Below are positions 24,759 to 33,331 of a stretch of DNA of 64,000 nt, piece by piece. The stretch is from Amycolatopsis dendrobii (lineage in GTDB: Bacteria > Actinomycetota > Actinomycetes > Mycobacteriales > Pseudonocardiaceae). The notes beneath the pieces were generated by a model. That model saw nothing but the letters and a program-made list of their open reading frames with translations. It was not told the DNA's origin and made no database searches. The first letter of the stretch is position 1. Every line of letters starts with the position of its first letter. The stretch lies in the NCBI RefSeq assembly GCF_014145675.1, contig NZ_JACGZW010000002.1, positions 186,001-250,000 of the forward strand, written 5' to 3'. The position numbers were made by a program, and so were the translations under genes.

Positions 24759-24870
24759 AACGACAGTGTGACGCGAGCGCAATAGTGGGGGGTCGACGTG
24801 GCCGCCAGGTATTCAGGGAACTCTTGTCCGCGCATAGCGCCGATGAGATGGAGCGTGCTACCTCTGAGCG

Positions 24871-25878
24871 ATGGGAGAAGACGCATACGGCCTCGGACGC
24901 CTGGAGCGGCTCGCGAGCCCTCGTGACATCTGGCAAAACGAAGCTGGCGACTTCACGCCGTGGCTGGCCGCAAACATTGACGTGCTCAGCGACGCGATCG
25001 GTCTGCCGCTCACAGTGGAGGGGCAGGAGGTGCTGGTCGGCGACTTCCGTCTCGACATTCACGCCACGGACCCGGACGGCAAGCCTGTTGTGATCGAGAA
25101 CCAGCTCGAGCCCAGCGACCACTCGCACCTCGGACAGCTGCTCGTCTACGCCAGTGGCCTCGAAGCGTCGACTGCCATCTGGATCACGACGCGACTGCGC
25201 GAGGAGCACCGCAGCGCACTGATCTGGCTCAACGAGCGGACCGACTCCGACGTCCGCGCCTTCGGCATCGAGGTCAGCGTGGTCCACATCGGCGATTCGC
25301 TGCGTGCGCCGGTGCTCGATGTTGTCGTGGAGCCGAACGACTGGGCCAAAGCAGCGAAGGAGACGTCCAAGGCTTCCGTCTCGCCGAAGAACCAGCAGCG
25401 CATGGCCTTCTTCGAAGACGTCTTCGACCTGATGGCAACCGCCTACCCCACGATCCGCACCCCAAAGACCCAGGTCACCAGCTGGTGCAGCTTCGCCGCC
25501 GGCCCGTTCGGCTACTACTGCCTGTCGTTCAGCAAGCAGGGCTACCGCGTCGAGATCTACCTCGACACCGGCGACAAGGGCTCCACCAAGTGGATCTACG
25601 ACCAGCTCGCCGCGGATGGTGAGGCCCTGCAGCAGGCCCTTGGATCCGAGTTGAGCTGGGACCGACTCAACAACAACCGAGGCAGCCGTGTCGCCACCTA
25701 CCTCGAAGGGTTCGATCTCGAGGATGCCGACGACAGCGCGCGGCAAAAGGCCGTGGCATGGAGCGTCGAACGAGCCGTTGCACTGCATCGCCAGCTCGAC
25801 GGCCGACTGCGCAGTTTGGCCAAGACGAGCAAGGAAGCGGCGCAGGTAGCCGACCAGTCGAATGGCGATGCCCTATGA
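24871..25878 (+). CDS. DUF4268 protein with PD-(D/E)XK-like N-terminal domain
   Basis: A 335-aa protein. The N-terminal half has a nuclease-like core: VGDFRLDIHATDPDGKPVVIENQLEPSDHSHLGQLLVYASGL reads as D...(E-x-Q)...Q-x-x-x-Y-A, the pattern seen in restriction-like proteins that use E-N-Q rather than E-x-K. The C-terminal half is the DUF4268 domain (residues ~185-300; MAFFEDVFDLM, YRVEIYLDTGDKGSTKWIYDQL). DUF4268 proteins are frequent in defence islands and beside restriction systems. The last codons overlap the next gene (ATGA). Predicted DNA-binding or nicking role; catalysis is uncertain because the usual Lys is absent. Confidence 0.85.
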   Translation: MGEDAYGLGRLERLASPRDIWQNEAGDFTPWLAANIDVLSDAIGLPLTVEGQEVLVGDFRLDIHATDPDGKPVVIENQLEPSDHSHLGQLLVYASGLEASTAIWITTRLREEHRSALIWLNERTDSDVRAFGIEVSVVHIGDSLRAPVLDVVVEPNDWAKAAKETSKASVSPKNQQRMAFFEDVFDLMATAYPTIRTPKTQVTSWCSFAAGPFGYYCLSFSKQGYRVEIYLDTGDKGSTKWIYDQLAADGEALQQALGSELSWDRLNNNRGSRVATYLEGFDLEDADDSARQKAVAWSVERAVALHRQLDGRLRSLAKTSKEAAQVADQSNGDAL

Positions 25879-26420
25879 CCAGCCCGTCGGACTCGGTCGA
25901 GCCTCGTACTGCGGCAGAGCCTACGGAAGCGGTGCTCGTGACCCCGTCGACCGAGGTGCCACCCGGATCGAACACCGAGCAGCGCGCTGCTGAGCTGCTG
26001 ATGATCACTTGGGTCGCGAACGAGCTCGGCATTGCGCTGCGCCCGCAGCCGATCGAGACCTCGACCGGTGCCAGAGTCGAGGTCGATGACGTTGATGACG
26101 GCCGCACGGTGCTCGTCGAGGCATGGGCACACCAGGGTCCGCCGAAAGCAGCTCAATGACACAAAGTCCTGGCCGATGCCTTCAAACTCAGCTGGATCGC
26201 GTCGACGCTGCCCGTACGGCCGCGGTTGATCTTGTGTTTTTCGGACGAGGCCGCTGCCAAGCCTTTTCGGACCGGCCGATCATGGGCTGCCGCTGCGTTA
26301 CGAGACCAGCACTTCGAGGTGCTGGTCGCCGAGTTGCCTGACGCCACTCGTGCCGGGATTGTCCAGACCCAGCTCCGTCAGCACCGAGAAGATGTCTTCG
26401 CGATAAGGCGGCTCAAATAA
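25875..26420 (+). pseudogene. Gene interrupted by an in-frame TGA (nonsense or readthrough)
   Basis: ATG 25875 overlaps the DUF4268 stop (ATGA). The frame codes for 94 residues ending HQGPPKAAQ at TGA 26157-26159, then continues open in the same frame for another 86 codons (HKVLADAFKLSWIASTLPVR ... EDVFAIRRLK) to TAA 26420. Both halves have good coding character, so the full gene was probably ~180 aa with CGA (Arg) mutated to TGA. The TGA is followed by C, the leakiest stop context, so partial readthrough is possible. The C-terminal half (LILCFSDEAAAKPFRTGRSWAAAALRDQHFEVLVAEL) looks like an alpha/beta domain. Function unknown. Confidence 0.75.
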
Positions 26421-26423
26421 GGT

Positions 26424-28526
26424 CTAGGCGTCGCCAGGTACCGACTCCTCCTCCACAACGAGATCTTGCTCTGCCCGAATGGAGTCAGCTAGATCGATTA
26501 GTGATCCCTCGTCGGGAACGTACCAGTAGAGTGTGCCCTGCACGGGTTGTTCCATGCCGTACGCCATGGTACGCATTTTGCGCACCAGTCCGGTTGGTGA
26601 ATACCACTTCTTGTCTGCCTGCCACTGCAACTGCGCGCGGTCATTATTGCGCCAAACCGCCCGGCCGCGCGCCGCGTCTTCGTCTAGCCAGCCCGCCATC
26701 TCGCGGCGATCTGTCCGCGTGACCGGCCGGAATTCCAAAACTGTTCCGTCGGAAATACGCTCTGCAGTCAACAGGGTTTTGACTGTCTCGATCTGACGCA
26801 CACGCGGCGCACGTTCCTGGCGCTCGGTTGCGCTCGATGGGTCAGCCGACATGCCAGTAACCGCGCTACGTACCACTCGCCGTATGCGTTCAGTGTTGCG
26901 GACCGCTGCGATAATGTGGCTCTTTGGGCCAAACTCTCGGTTTATCGACTGAAGCGACCATTTTATGGCGTCTGCCACAAGTGTCGGCACTTGGGCGAGT
27001 TGCTTGTCCCACGTCCCGTCGGGATCTTCGATATCAGTGTTGTCGAGTTGCTGATAGACGACATGTGCAATGAGCAAGTCGCCGTATCCCGCCATAGCGG
27101 CTGGCCGCGATACCGATGAGTCGCGCAGTTTGGCAAGTTCGTTGCGAACGACGCGTAGCAACTGGACGCTTCTCCAGACGTGATGGACGTTCGGTGTCGC
27201 GCCAAACAGCTCTTGGTACGCCTCATCTTGCCACAAGGCGGAGGGATCACGCTTGGCTAACGCCGCGTACTCAGGTTTTTCGTGAGTTGCTGCCAAAGCT
27301 TCTGCTGCCTCAGTAATGGAGCAGCCGTGCTCTGGGTCCGGCACTTGTTCCCCGCGTCGGATCACGTAGCTCAAACCTAGGGCAAGAGCGAACTCGTCTC
27401 GAAGCGTTATTTGGGCGTTGTCCAACGATTTGAAGTCGCGATCTTCGATCGGGTTTTGCGTATTTGTATTGGTAGTGACCTGATCTCCAAACCCGGGAGG
27501 GCAATTCTCCAGGGATATTAACCTCACTAGAACGCGGCCGTGCTGCGCTTGATCGGGGTTCTCGCTAAAAGCCCTGTGGATGGCACTGACGGTCTGCGCG
27601 CCGTTTACGACACTCGCGCCCGTGAGGGCAAAGTCGCCTACGCCTCCCGGAAGACTTCTGCCAATGGGCTGAATGGATTCGCATAGCACTGTAATACCGT
27701 TGCTGAAATACCAGAAATGTTCCGGTTGGTCAAGCAACGTGTTCCTGATTTTCACGTTTACGTCAGTTAGGTCCAGTGCATCGCGGATGTTTCGAGCAAA
27801 TAATCCGCGCCGATGCTCGGCAAATAAATCGGCGATTGCAGGGGCAGTCATTGTCCCGTAAAAAGCTCGGGCAGGGCTGATCTCTTGGCCAAATCCTTGA
27901 AGTTGCACACGTGTATCGATCTTCGGGGCGGCCGCATCGCCAAGAAGCGCTCTGTGGAAATCCCGGAGATCTAGTATCTTATAGTCTACCATCTCCTCGA
28001 CCTGGTTAAAGCGCTTAATCTTTTCCTTGAGTAGCTGCACTATGTCAGGGTGCAATGGGTCGACGCGCATTAACGCCAAGACGAGCGTGATCCTGGGGCT
28101 GGCGTTGTCAAGCGCCTCTTCGAGCTGGGGAATGTGGGGCCTGAATCGGTTGTTGAACTTTTCGAAGTTCAAGTCAACGATGTAGTTGAGGCCGTCGATC
28201 ATCCGGTTGACCTCGTCCATGCCAAACGTGCCCTTGAGGCCGTCGCTCCACTTCGCTTGGATGAGCCAGATGTGTGGCTGTGGCGAGGGTGGATCCACCG
28301 CGACCGCGTCGACGCCACAATCGTCTCGGCCATCGACAACCGACTGGGCCGCGGTGACGTCCGTGCACGGGCTCACCATCTGACGAGCCAGAGCGGCAAG
28401 ACCTCTGCTGAGGAATGCCTGGTGGCGCGCTTCCGGCGAAGGGTTCGTCTGGTCCGACACATCGATGAGGTCTGAGAAGCGGCCCTTGATCGTCTTCGCT
28501 ACAAACCTAACGTGCGGTTTGCTCAT
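26424..28526 (-). CDS. AIPR-family (abortive infection phage resistance) protein
   Basis: A 700-aa protein of the AIPR family. The typical central signature is present: GLFARNIRDAL, VNVKIRNTLLDQPEHFWYFSNGITVLCES, and SVVNGAQTVSAIHRAF, with VTTNTNTQNPIEDRDFKSLDNAQ downstream. The N-terminal region has a nuclease-like block (DDCGVDAVAVDPPSPQPHIWLIQAKWSD), consistent with D-x-n-Q-x-K of the PD-(D/E)XK fold (residues ~70-95). AIPR proteins are linked to abortive phage defence and are often beside restriction-modification genes, as here. ATG 28526 overlaps the stop of the upstream 130-aa gene (ATGA), implying a two-protein unit. No HsdR is present; AIPR may supply the cutting function. Confidence 0.92.
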   Translation of the reverse strand: MSKPHVRFVAKTIKGRFSDLIDVSDQTNPSPEARHQAFLSRGLAALARQMVSPCTDVTAAQSVVDGRDDCGVDAVAVDPPSPQPHIWLIQAKWSDGLKGTFGMDEVNRMIDGLNYIVDLNFEKFNNRFRPHIPQLEEALDNASPRITLVLALMRVDPLHPDIVQLLKEKIKRFNQVEEMVDYKILDLRDFHRALLGDAAAPKIDTRVQLQGFGQEISPARAFYGTMTAPAIADLFAEHRRGLFARNIRDALDLTDVNVKIRNTLLDQPEHFWYFSNGITVLCESIQPIGRSLPGGVGDFALTGASVVNGAQTVSAIHRAFSENPDQAQHGRVLVRLISLENCPPGFGDQVTTNTNTQNPIEDRDFKSLDNAQITLRDEFALALGLSYVIRRGEQVPDPEHGCSITEAAEALAATHEKPEYAALAKRDPSALWQDEAYQELFGATPNVHHVWRSVQLLRVVRNELAKLRDSSVSRPAAMAGYGDLLIAHVVYQQLDNTDIEDPDGTWDKQLAQVPTLVADAIKWSLQSINREFGPKSHIIAAVRNTERIRRVVRSAVTGMSADPSSATERQERAPRVRQIETVKTLLTAERISDGTVLEFRPVTRTDRREMAGWLDEDAARGRAVWRNNDRAQLQWQADKKWYSPTGLVRKMRTMAYGMEQPVQGTLYWYVPDEGSLIDLADSIRAEQDLVVEEESVPGDA

Positions 28527-28915
28527 GCACTGCTCCCCTCGTTGCCATCGCCGCCAGCAACTCTAACCATGCAAGTTCCAACGCTGGAGGCGTCGACAGG
28601 GTGGAGTTGCTCGCCGGCCCTAACCGCGGGGGCGAGTCGGCACTCCGGCCCACCCACGTCGGTCTTCTGACCCGTCGGCCGCAGTCTCCGCTCGAACAGC
28701 TGAGTCGCATCGGGCCTGGTCAGAGGCCGCTGGGTTACGAGACGCGCTGATTGGCCCTCGCACTGGTCAGCTTGGGTAGGTATTTCGGGGATGTCGTCGC
28801 TCGTCCAGTTCAACACTCGCAAGATCGTGTTATCGACAACCTGCAGTGCTTCGAGCGCGATAGCCGACGGTGACCACCACTGATCGGGAACGTCAAGGAC
28901 ACGTGACCGAGACAC
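28523..28915 (-). CDS. Hypothetical protein coupled to AIPR
   Basis: A 130-aa protein read from GTG 28915. Its stop overlaps the AIPR start (ATGA), so it is almost certainly a real co-translated partner. The N-terminal part (VDNTILRVLNWTSDDIPEIP) looks structured; the rest is Arg/Pro-rich without motifs. Not assigned to a family. It could regulate AIPR or act as its antitoxin; this is inference from coupling only. Confidence 0.6.
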   Translation of the reverse strand: MSRSRVLDVPDQWWSPSAIALEALQVVDNTILRVLNWTSDDIPEIPTQADQCEGQSARLVTQRPLTRPDATQLFERRLRPTGQKTDVGGPECRLAPAVRAGEQLHPVDASSVGTCMVRVAGGDGNEGSSA

Positions 28916-28943
28916 TACGTTATGTAGCCAGATGAGGGCGACC

Positions 28944-28979
28944 AGCCTACATGCTCGCAGTCACTGCTGCATGTAGGCT
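28944..28979. promoter_or_regulatory. Inverted repeat in the divergent AIPR/hsdS promoter region
   Basis: AGCCTACATGC (28944-28954) and its exact complement GCATGTAGGCT (28969-28979), 14 bases apart, between the divergent AIPR unit and the hsdS operon. A third related half (ATGTAGCC) lies at 28922-28929. Candidate operator controlling both units. Confidence 0.5.
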
Positions 28980-29065
28980 ACAAACCGGCGTGTGCCCGCG
29001 TATCGAGGGCGCTCGCTGCGTGATGTGCACTAACGACGTGTGACGAAGGGGCAGGGAGCCGGCAG

Positions 29066-30862
29066 GTGGGCCAGCATGACGAGGATAACCTTCCTGCCGG
29101 ATGGATCCTGACCGAGGTTGGTGCGGTCGGCGATGTGCGCTTAGGGCGTCAACGATCGCCTGACAAACACACCGGGCGATACTCAACCAAGTACGTGCGC
29201 GCGGCAAACATTACGCCGGCTGGCCTGGACATCTCTGACCTGTCAGAGATGGACTTCACGCCTGACGAGCGGTTGGTGTACTCGCTCCGGGTTGGCGACA
29301 TACTCCTTACCGAGGCGTCTGGCAGTTCAGCACAAGTCGGGCGCGCGGCGATATGGCAGGGCCAAGTGCCGAACTGTTGCTATCAGAACACAGTTATTCG
29401 GTTCAGACCACGAGCAGTCCTGCCCGAGTACGCACTGATCGTATTTCAGCACTACGCTGCGTCAGGCGTCTTTGCTCGCACAGCTCGTGGTGTCGGGATC
29501 CAGCATCTCGGTGCGAAGCGCCTCGCCATGCTGGACTTCCGGCTGCCACCCCTAGCTGAACAACGCCGCATCGTCAAAGAAGCCGCAAGGCGGCTTGAGG
29601 AACTTACGTCAGCTCGGAAGCTTCTCGAAGATACGCTCGAACTTACGCGCGAACAAAATGAACAAATTATTGCCGCTGCTGTCGCTGGTGAACTGGTCGA
29701 GCATGAGTATGAGATCGCCAAGCGTGAGAATCGCGAGTTTGAATCAGCTGACATGCTGATGTCGCAGATCAGCGATGACCTCGGGTCAAGTCAGCTCACT
29801 TTCGCAGAAGGCACGGACGACAGCCAGGAGCGGGGCGTGGAGCCTGAGGCAGTGGCTTCCGTGCCTCCGGGCTGGACCGCCGTGGAAATAGGCCAGACGG
29901 GACAGGTATTGCTTGGAAAGGCTAGGAACCCACGTGAAAGTGGTGGACCTAACTTGCGTCCATATCTTCGCGTCGCTAACGTGCAAGAAAACCGCATCGA
30001 CACGTCAGATGTTTTTGAGATGCCTTTCTCGCCGACTGAATACAAGAGGTTTGCACTTCGCGACGGGGACGTCCTGCTGAACGAAGGCCAAAGTCCGGAG
30101 CTTGTCGGTCGGCCAGCGATATACCGGGACGAAGTGCCCGGGTGTTGCTTCCAGAACTCGCTTATCCGGTTTCGGCCGCACTGGCTCGTTCTATCCGAAT
30201 ATGCACTGCTCGTGTTTCGGCACTACCTGCATTCAGGTGTGTTCCGAGCGTCGTCTCGTTGGACGACCAATATCGCGCACCTATCAGTAAAACGCTTCGC
30301 CGCGATCCCGATGCCGGTACCGCCGCATGCAGAACAACGTCGCATCGTAGATGATGCGGCTCGGAGGCTCGAGAATTCTGCCGCTCAAGAGCAGGGTATC
30401 CGCACAGCGCTCGATAGTTTGAGTGGCATGGAGGCTGAGTTGTTCGCCTCTGCAACGGCGGGTCTTCTCGCAGACCAGGATCCCAAGGACGAGTCGGCTG
30501 ACGTTCTACTGGCTAAACACGCTGGCGACTCGCCGATCGACCCAAGCGAATTTAGTACGGTAGACCTCAGTGAATCGAGTGAACTGATGGCGCAAGTCGA
30601 TGATAATGAACAGCGATCGATCGAGCGCGCTACCCGCGGCATGCACCGTCGTGGACGCTTGGCTGATGTCTTGCACGAGGCTGGCGGCTCACTCGAGTTA
30701 CGTGAACTGTTGCGGAAAGCCGGCTTTGAGCCCGATTCTACTCAGGATGTTGAAGAATTCTACGTCGCGCTAAGGGCTGAACTTGATGTCACGCTGCGAA
30801 GCGTGACTGGTCGCACAGCTGAGAACGCTGTCCTGGAGGTTCTTGAAGATGCGACTAGTTAG
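29066..30862 (+). CDS. hsdS: Type I restriction-modification specificity subunit HsdS with C-terminal extension
   Basis: A 598-aa S subunit. Two target-recognition halves are evident, each ending in the conserved region before the spacer helix: LPPLAEQRRIVKEAARRLEEL (~residues 163-183) and VPPHAEQRRIVDDAARRLENS (~420-440). Both share the TRD pattern (LRVGDILLTEASG...; LRDGDVLLNEGQS...). S subunits set the two half-sites recognised by HsdM. From ~470 the protein has an extra ~125-residue tail (ending LRKAGFEPDSTQDVEEFYVALRAELDV...) not part of a minimal S subunit; it may dock the ATPase encoded next door. GTG 29066 has a GGGAG site. Confidence 0.93.
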   Translation: MGQHDEDNLPAGWILTEVGAVGDVRLGRQRSPDKHTGRYSTKYVRAANITPAGLDISDLSEMDFTPDERLVYSLRVGDILLTEASGSSAQVGRAAIWQGQVPNCCYQNTVIRFRPRAVLPEYALIVFQHYAASGVFARTARGVGIQHLGAKRLAMLDFRLPPLAEQRRIVKEAARRLEELTSARKLLEDTLELTREQNEQIIAAAVAGELVEHEYEIAKRENREFESADMLMSQISDDLGSSQLTFAEGTDDSQERGVEPEAVASVPPGWTAVEIGQTGQVLLGKARNPRESGGPNLRPYLRVANVQENRIDTSDVFEMPFSPTEYKRFALRDGDVLLNEGQSPELVGRPAIYRDEVPGCCFQNSLIRFRPHWLVLSEYALLVFRHYLHSGVFRASSRWTTNIAHLSVKRFAAIPMPVPPHAEQRRIVDDAARRLENSAAQEQGIRTALDSLSGMEAELFASATAGLLADQDPKDESADVLLAKHAGDSPIDPSEFSTVDLSESSELMAQVDDNEQRSIERATRGMHRRGRLADVLHEAGGSLELRELLRKAGFEPDSTQDVEEFYVALRAELDVTLRSVTGRTAENAVLEVLEDATS

Positions 30863-32477
30863 AGTTGCGATTGATGAATTCAAGAACCTCCGGGATTTGC
30901 ATGTCAACTTTGACCAAGAGTCTCCTTATACCGTCTTGGTGGGGGAGAATGGTGCTGGAAAATCTAATCTCATCGAAGCGCTGACACTCATATTTCGCAA
31001 CCTCGATCTGGATGCGCCAGCTCCGTTCGGGTACGAGATTGAATACTATTGCCGTGGGAATCGGCTGTGGATCACCGCTGCAGCTGACGCCTCTCCGACC
31101 TTCCGCGTCAAGGACGAAGAGGCGCTTATTTCGGCCTACACGGATTTGACGAAGAAGCGGTTTATGGCCGTTGATGAATCCGGCAAACCTCTCTATAGGC
31201 CGGCCTTCGTTTTTGGCTATTACTCCGGCCCCAGCGACCGCCTTGCTTCGCTGTATGAGAAGCATAAAGAGCGATTTTACAACTGGATCATCAAGCCGCC
31301 CGAACGGCGACCTAAGAACATCAAAGATCCGAACGAATTGCGGAGGCTCTTCTATGCGCAGACTCTGCATGGGCAGTTCGTTCTCCTAGCCTTCTTTATG
31401 GAGGCGGCTGCGTCTGGCGACGACGAAGACCGCGCCTTCTTGCGTGAACACTTGCAGATCGATGGTCTTGACAGCGTGCTATTCGTCATGAATGAGCCTG
31501 AATGGCGTCGTAAGAACGGGGGGGACGAACGATTCTGGCATGCTGAAGGCGAGGTGAGCCAGTTCTTAGACCGGCTCTATTCGGCCGCAACGTTGCCTAT
31601 GCGCATGGAGCGACGCGTTCCGCAGGAGTTTACGCGGACTGCTCGGGTTGAGAGCCTTTACCTATTCCTTCGAGATGCCTCTGCACTCGAACAGGTTTAC
31701 CGAACATATGATTCGCAATATGAGTTCTTCACCGCCCTGGAGAGCACTCATCTCTCCAAGCTCTTAGGAGAGGTTCGGACAAGGGTCCGTATGACTCCTG
31801 CGGGGGGTGGAGGAGAGGTTACATACCGCGATTTGAGTGAAGGGGAGCAGCAACTCCTGCTCTTGCTGGGCTTGCTCAAGTTTACTGCTCGAGACGAAGC
31901 CCTTTTCTTGCTCGATGAACCTGATACGCACCTGAACCCCATCTGGAGCACGCAGTATCTCACATTCTTGGACCGCTTTATTCGTATGCGTGAGCGTGAA
32001 GAGAGCTGCCATATTGTCATGTCGTCTCATGATCCGCTGGTCTTCGCTGGCCTTAAACGCGAACAGGTCAGCATTTTGCGGCGCGGACATGATGGTCGAG
32101 CTATAGTTGATGTTCCCGACGAAGATCCGCAGGGAATGGGCGTGGCGGCGATTCTCACCAGCGACTTATTTCGGCTGCGTTCCACTCTCGATTCGCAGAC
32201 GCAGGCTGACCTTGACCGGCAGCGAAGGTTGGCGGTCAAGGAAAAGACGCCGGAGGAAGAAGATGAGCTCCGGCAATTGAATGAGTTCCTGCATGGGAAG
32301 GGGCTCACGCAGGCAACTCGGGACCCTTTATATCAGCTATTTGTTCGTGCGTGGACGGAACGAGAAGATCCCGCGTGGAGTGAGGCTGTAGAGTTTACGC
32401 CGGAGCAGCTTCGTGCTCGTGACCAGCTCGCACGTGAACTAATCGCGGAGCTTCGTAGCGAGGGGGTCGAAGAGTGA
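30849..32477 (+). CDS. AAA/ABC-type ATPase, Septu PtuA-like
   Basis: A 542-aa ATPase of the RecF/OLD/SMC-head type. Walker A is VGENGAGKSN (residues 31-40), the ABC signature-like motif YRDLSEGEQQ lies near residue 328, Walker B and the D-loop are LFLLDEPDTHLNP (~352-364), and the switch His is in SSHDPLVF. It overlaps hsdS by 14 bases and is followed directly by an HNH nuclease gene with a GTGA overlap. ATPase-HNH pairs of this kind are the Septu system (PtuA/PtuB), also used as retron effectors. ATG 30849 is chosen; TTG 30843 is the only other close start. Finding it between hsdS and hsdM is unusual. Confidence 0.9.
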   Translation: MRLVRVAIDEFKNLRDLHVNFDQESPYTVLVGENGAGKSNLIEALTLIFRNLDLDAPAPFGYEIEYYCRGNRLWITAAADASPTFRVKDEEALISAYTDLTKKRFMAVDESGKPLYRPAFVFGYYSGPSDRLASLYEKHKERFYNWIIKPPERRPKNIKDPNELRRLFYAQTLHGQFVLLAFFMEAAASGDDEDRAFLREHLQIDGLDSVLFVMNEPEWRRKNGGDERFWHAEGEVSQFLDRLYSAATLPMRMERRVPQEFTRTARVESLYLFLRDASALEQVYRTYDSQYEFFTALESTHLSKLLGEVRTRVRMTPAGGGGEVTYRDLSEGEQQLLLLLGLLKFTARDEALFLLDEPDTHLNPIWSTQYLTFLDRFIRMREREESCHIVMSSHDPLVFAGLKREQVSILRRGHDGRAIVDVPDEDPQGMGVAAILTSDLFRLRSTLDSQTQADLDRQRRLAVKEKTPEEEDELRQLNEFLHGKGLTQATRDPLYQLFVRAWTEREDPAWSEAVEFTPEQLRARDQLARELIAELRSEGVEE

Positions 32478-33331
32478 GGTTTATTGACCAGGAAGAGCTG
32501 AAGCCGAAGATTCGGGACCTGATCCCGCCTCTAAAGGAAGCTCAGGCCGAAGTTAACAAGGAGACAGACCCAGAGTTGCGTGCCGCTCTTATTAAACGGT
32601 ATCGTCCCCGCTGGGTTGCCCTTCGAAAGGCCTTTGACGAGTTTTCGTACGGAAAGTGCTGGTATACAGAGTCGAAGAACCCTGGATCCGATGACGATAT
32701 TGACCATTTTCGCCCCAAGGGCAGGGTCGCAGAGGACGACGAGCATGAGGGGTACTACTGGCTGGCATTCGACTGGACCAACCTTCGACTGAGTTGTCAC
32801 CGCGCGAATCGACCTCGAGTCAATCCGGATACGGGAGAATCCAGCGGCAAGGCTGATCATTTCCCTCTTATCGACCCAACGAAGCGTGCATATGTTGAAA
32901 CCGATGAAATTCGCCTGGAACAACCGACCTTACTTGATCCGACAAACGTTATCGACGTTGCGATGCTGAGCTTCGATACGTCCGGGGACGCTACTCTGGC
33001 ACCAATTTTTAAAGGCGACCCTACTGCGGAAAAACGTCTCGATGATAGTATGCGGTATTTACACCTGAACTGGCCAAAGTTTCGCGAAGATCGTCTCAAC
33101 GTTTACCATAACGTAGAACGGCTTGTAGACAGAGGCAGTAGCCTTGCTCCGCAGCCGAGTCGGATGTACCTGAGTTCGGTAGCTGGTGAATTCAGGACTG
33201 TTATACGTGACCTGGTAGAACTGGCAAAGCCCAGAAGTTCGTACTCAAGTGCCGCTTGTGCGTATATCGAGACTTTTAGCCACGAGTGGTGGATCAAAGA
33301 TATCGTTCTGAAGCTCCTAAAGGTGGTGTGA
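32474..33331 (+). CDS. HNH endonuclease, Septu PtuB-like (TIGR02646 type)
   Basis: A 285-aa HNH nuclease. KCWYTESKNPGSDDDIDHFRPKGRV (residues 61-85) gives the first Cys, the D-H of the HNH core and the conserved FRPK; YYWLAFDWTNLRLSCHRANR (94-113) supplies the Asn and the Cys-His pair. This is the pattern of the retron/Septu-associated HNH family. It is coupled to the ATPase (GTGA) and to hsdM (TGATG), so four genes are translated as one unit. Inferred role: DNA (or tRNA, as in retron Ec78) cleavage gated by the ATPase. Confidence 0.9.
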   Translation: MRFIDQEELKPKIRDLIPPLKEAQAEVNKETDPELRAALIKRYRPRWVALRKAFDEFSYGKCWYTESKNPGSDDDIDHFRPKGRVAEDDEHEGYYWLAFDWTNLRLSCHRANRPRVNPDTGESSGKADHFPLIDPTKRAYVETDEIRLEQPTLLDPTNVIDVAMLSFDTSGDATLAPIFKGDPTAEKRLDDSMRYLHLNWPKFREDRLNVYHNVERLVDRGSSLAPQPSRMYLSSVAGEFRTVIRDLVELAKPRSSYSSAACAYIETFSHEWWIKDIVLKLLKVV

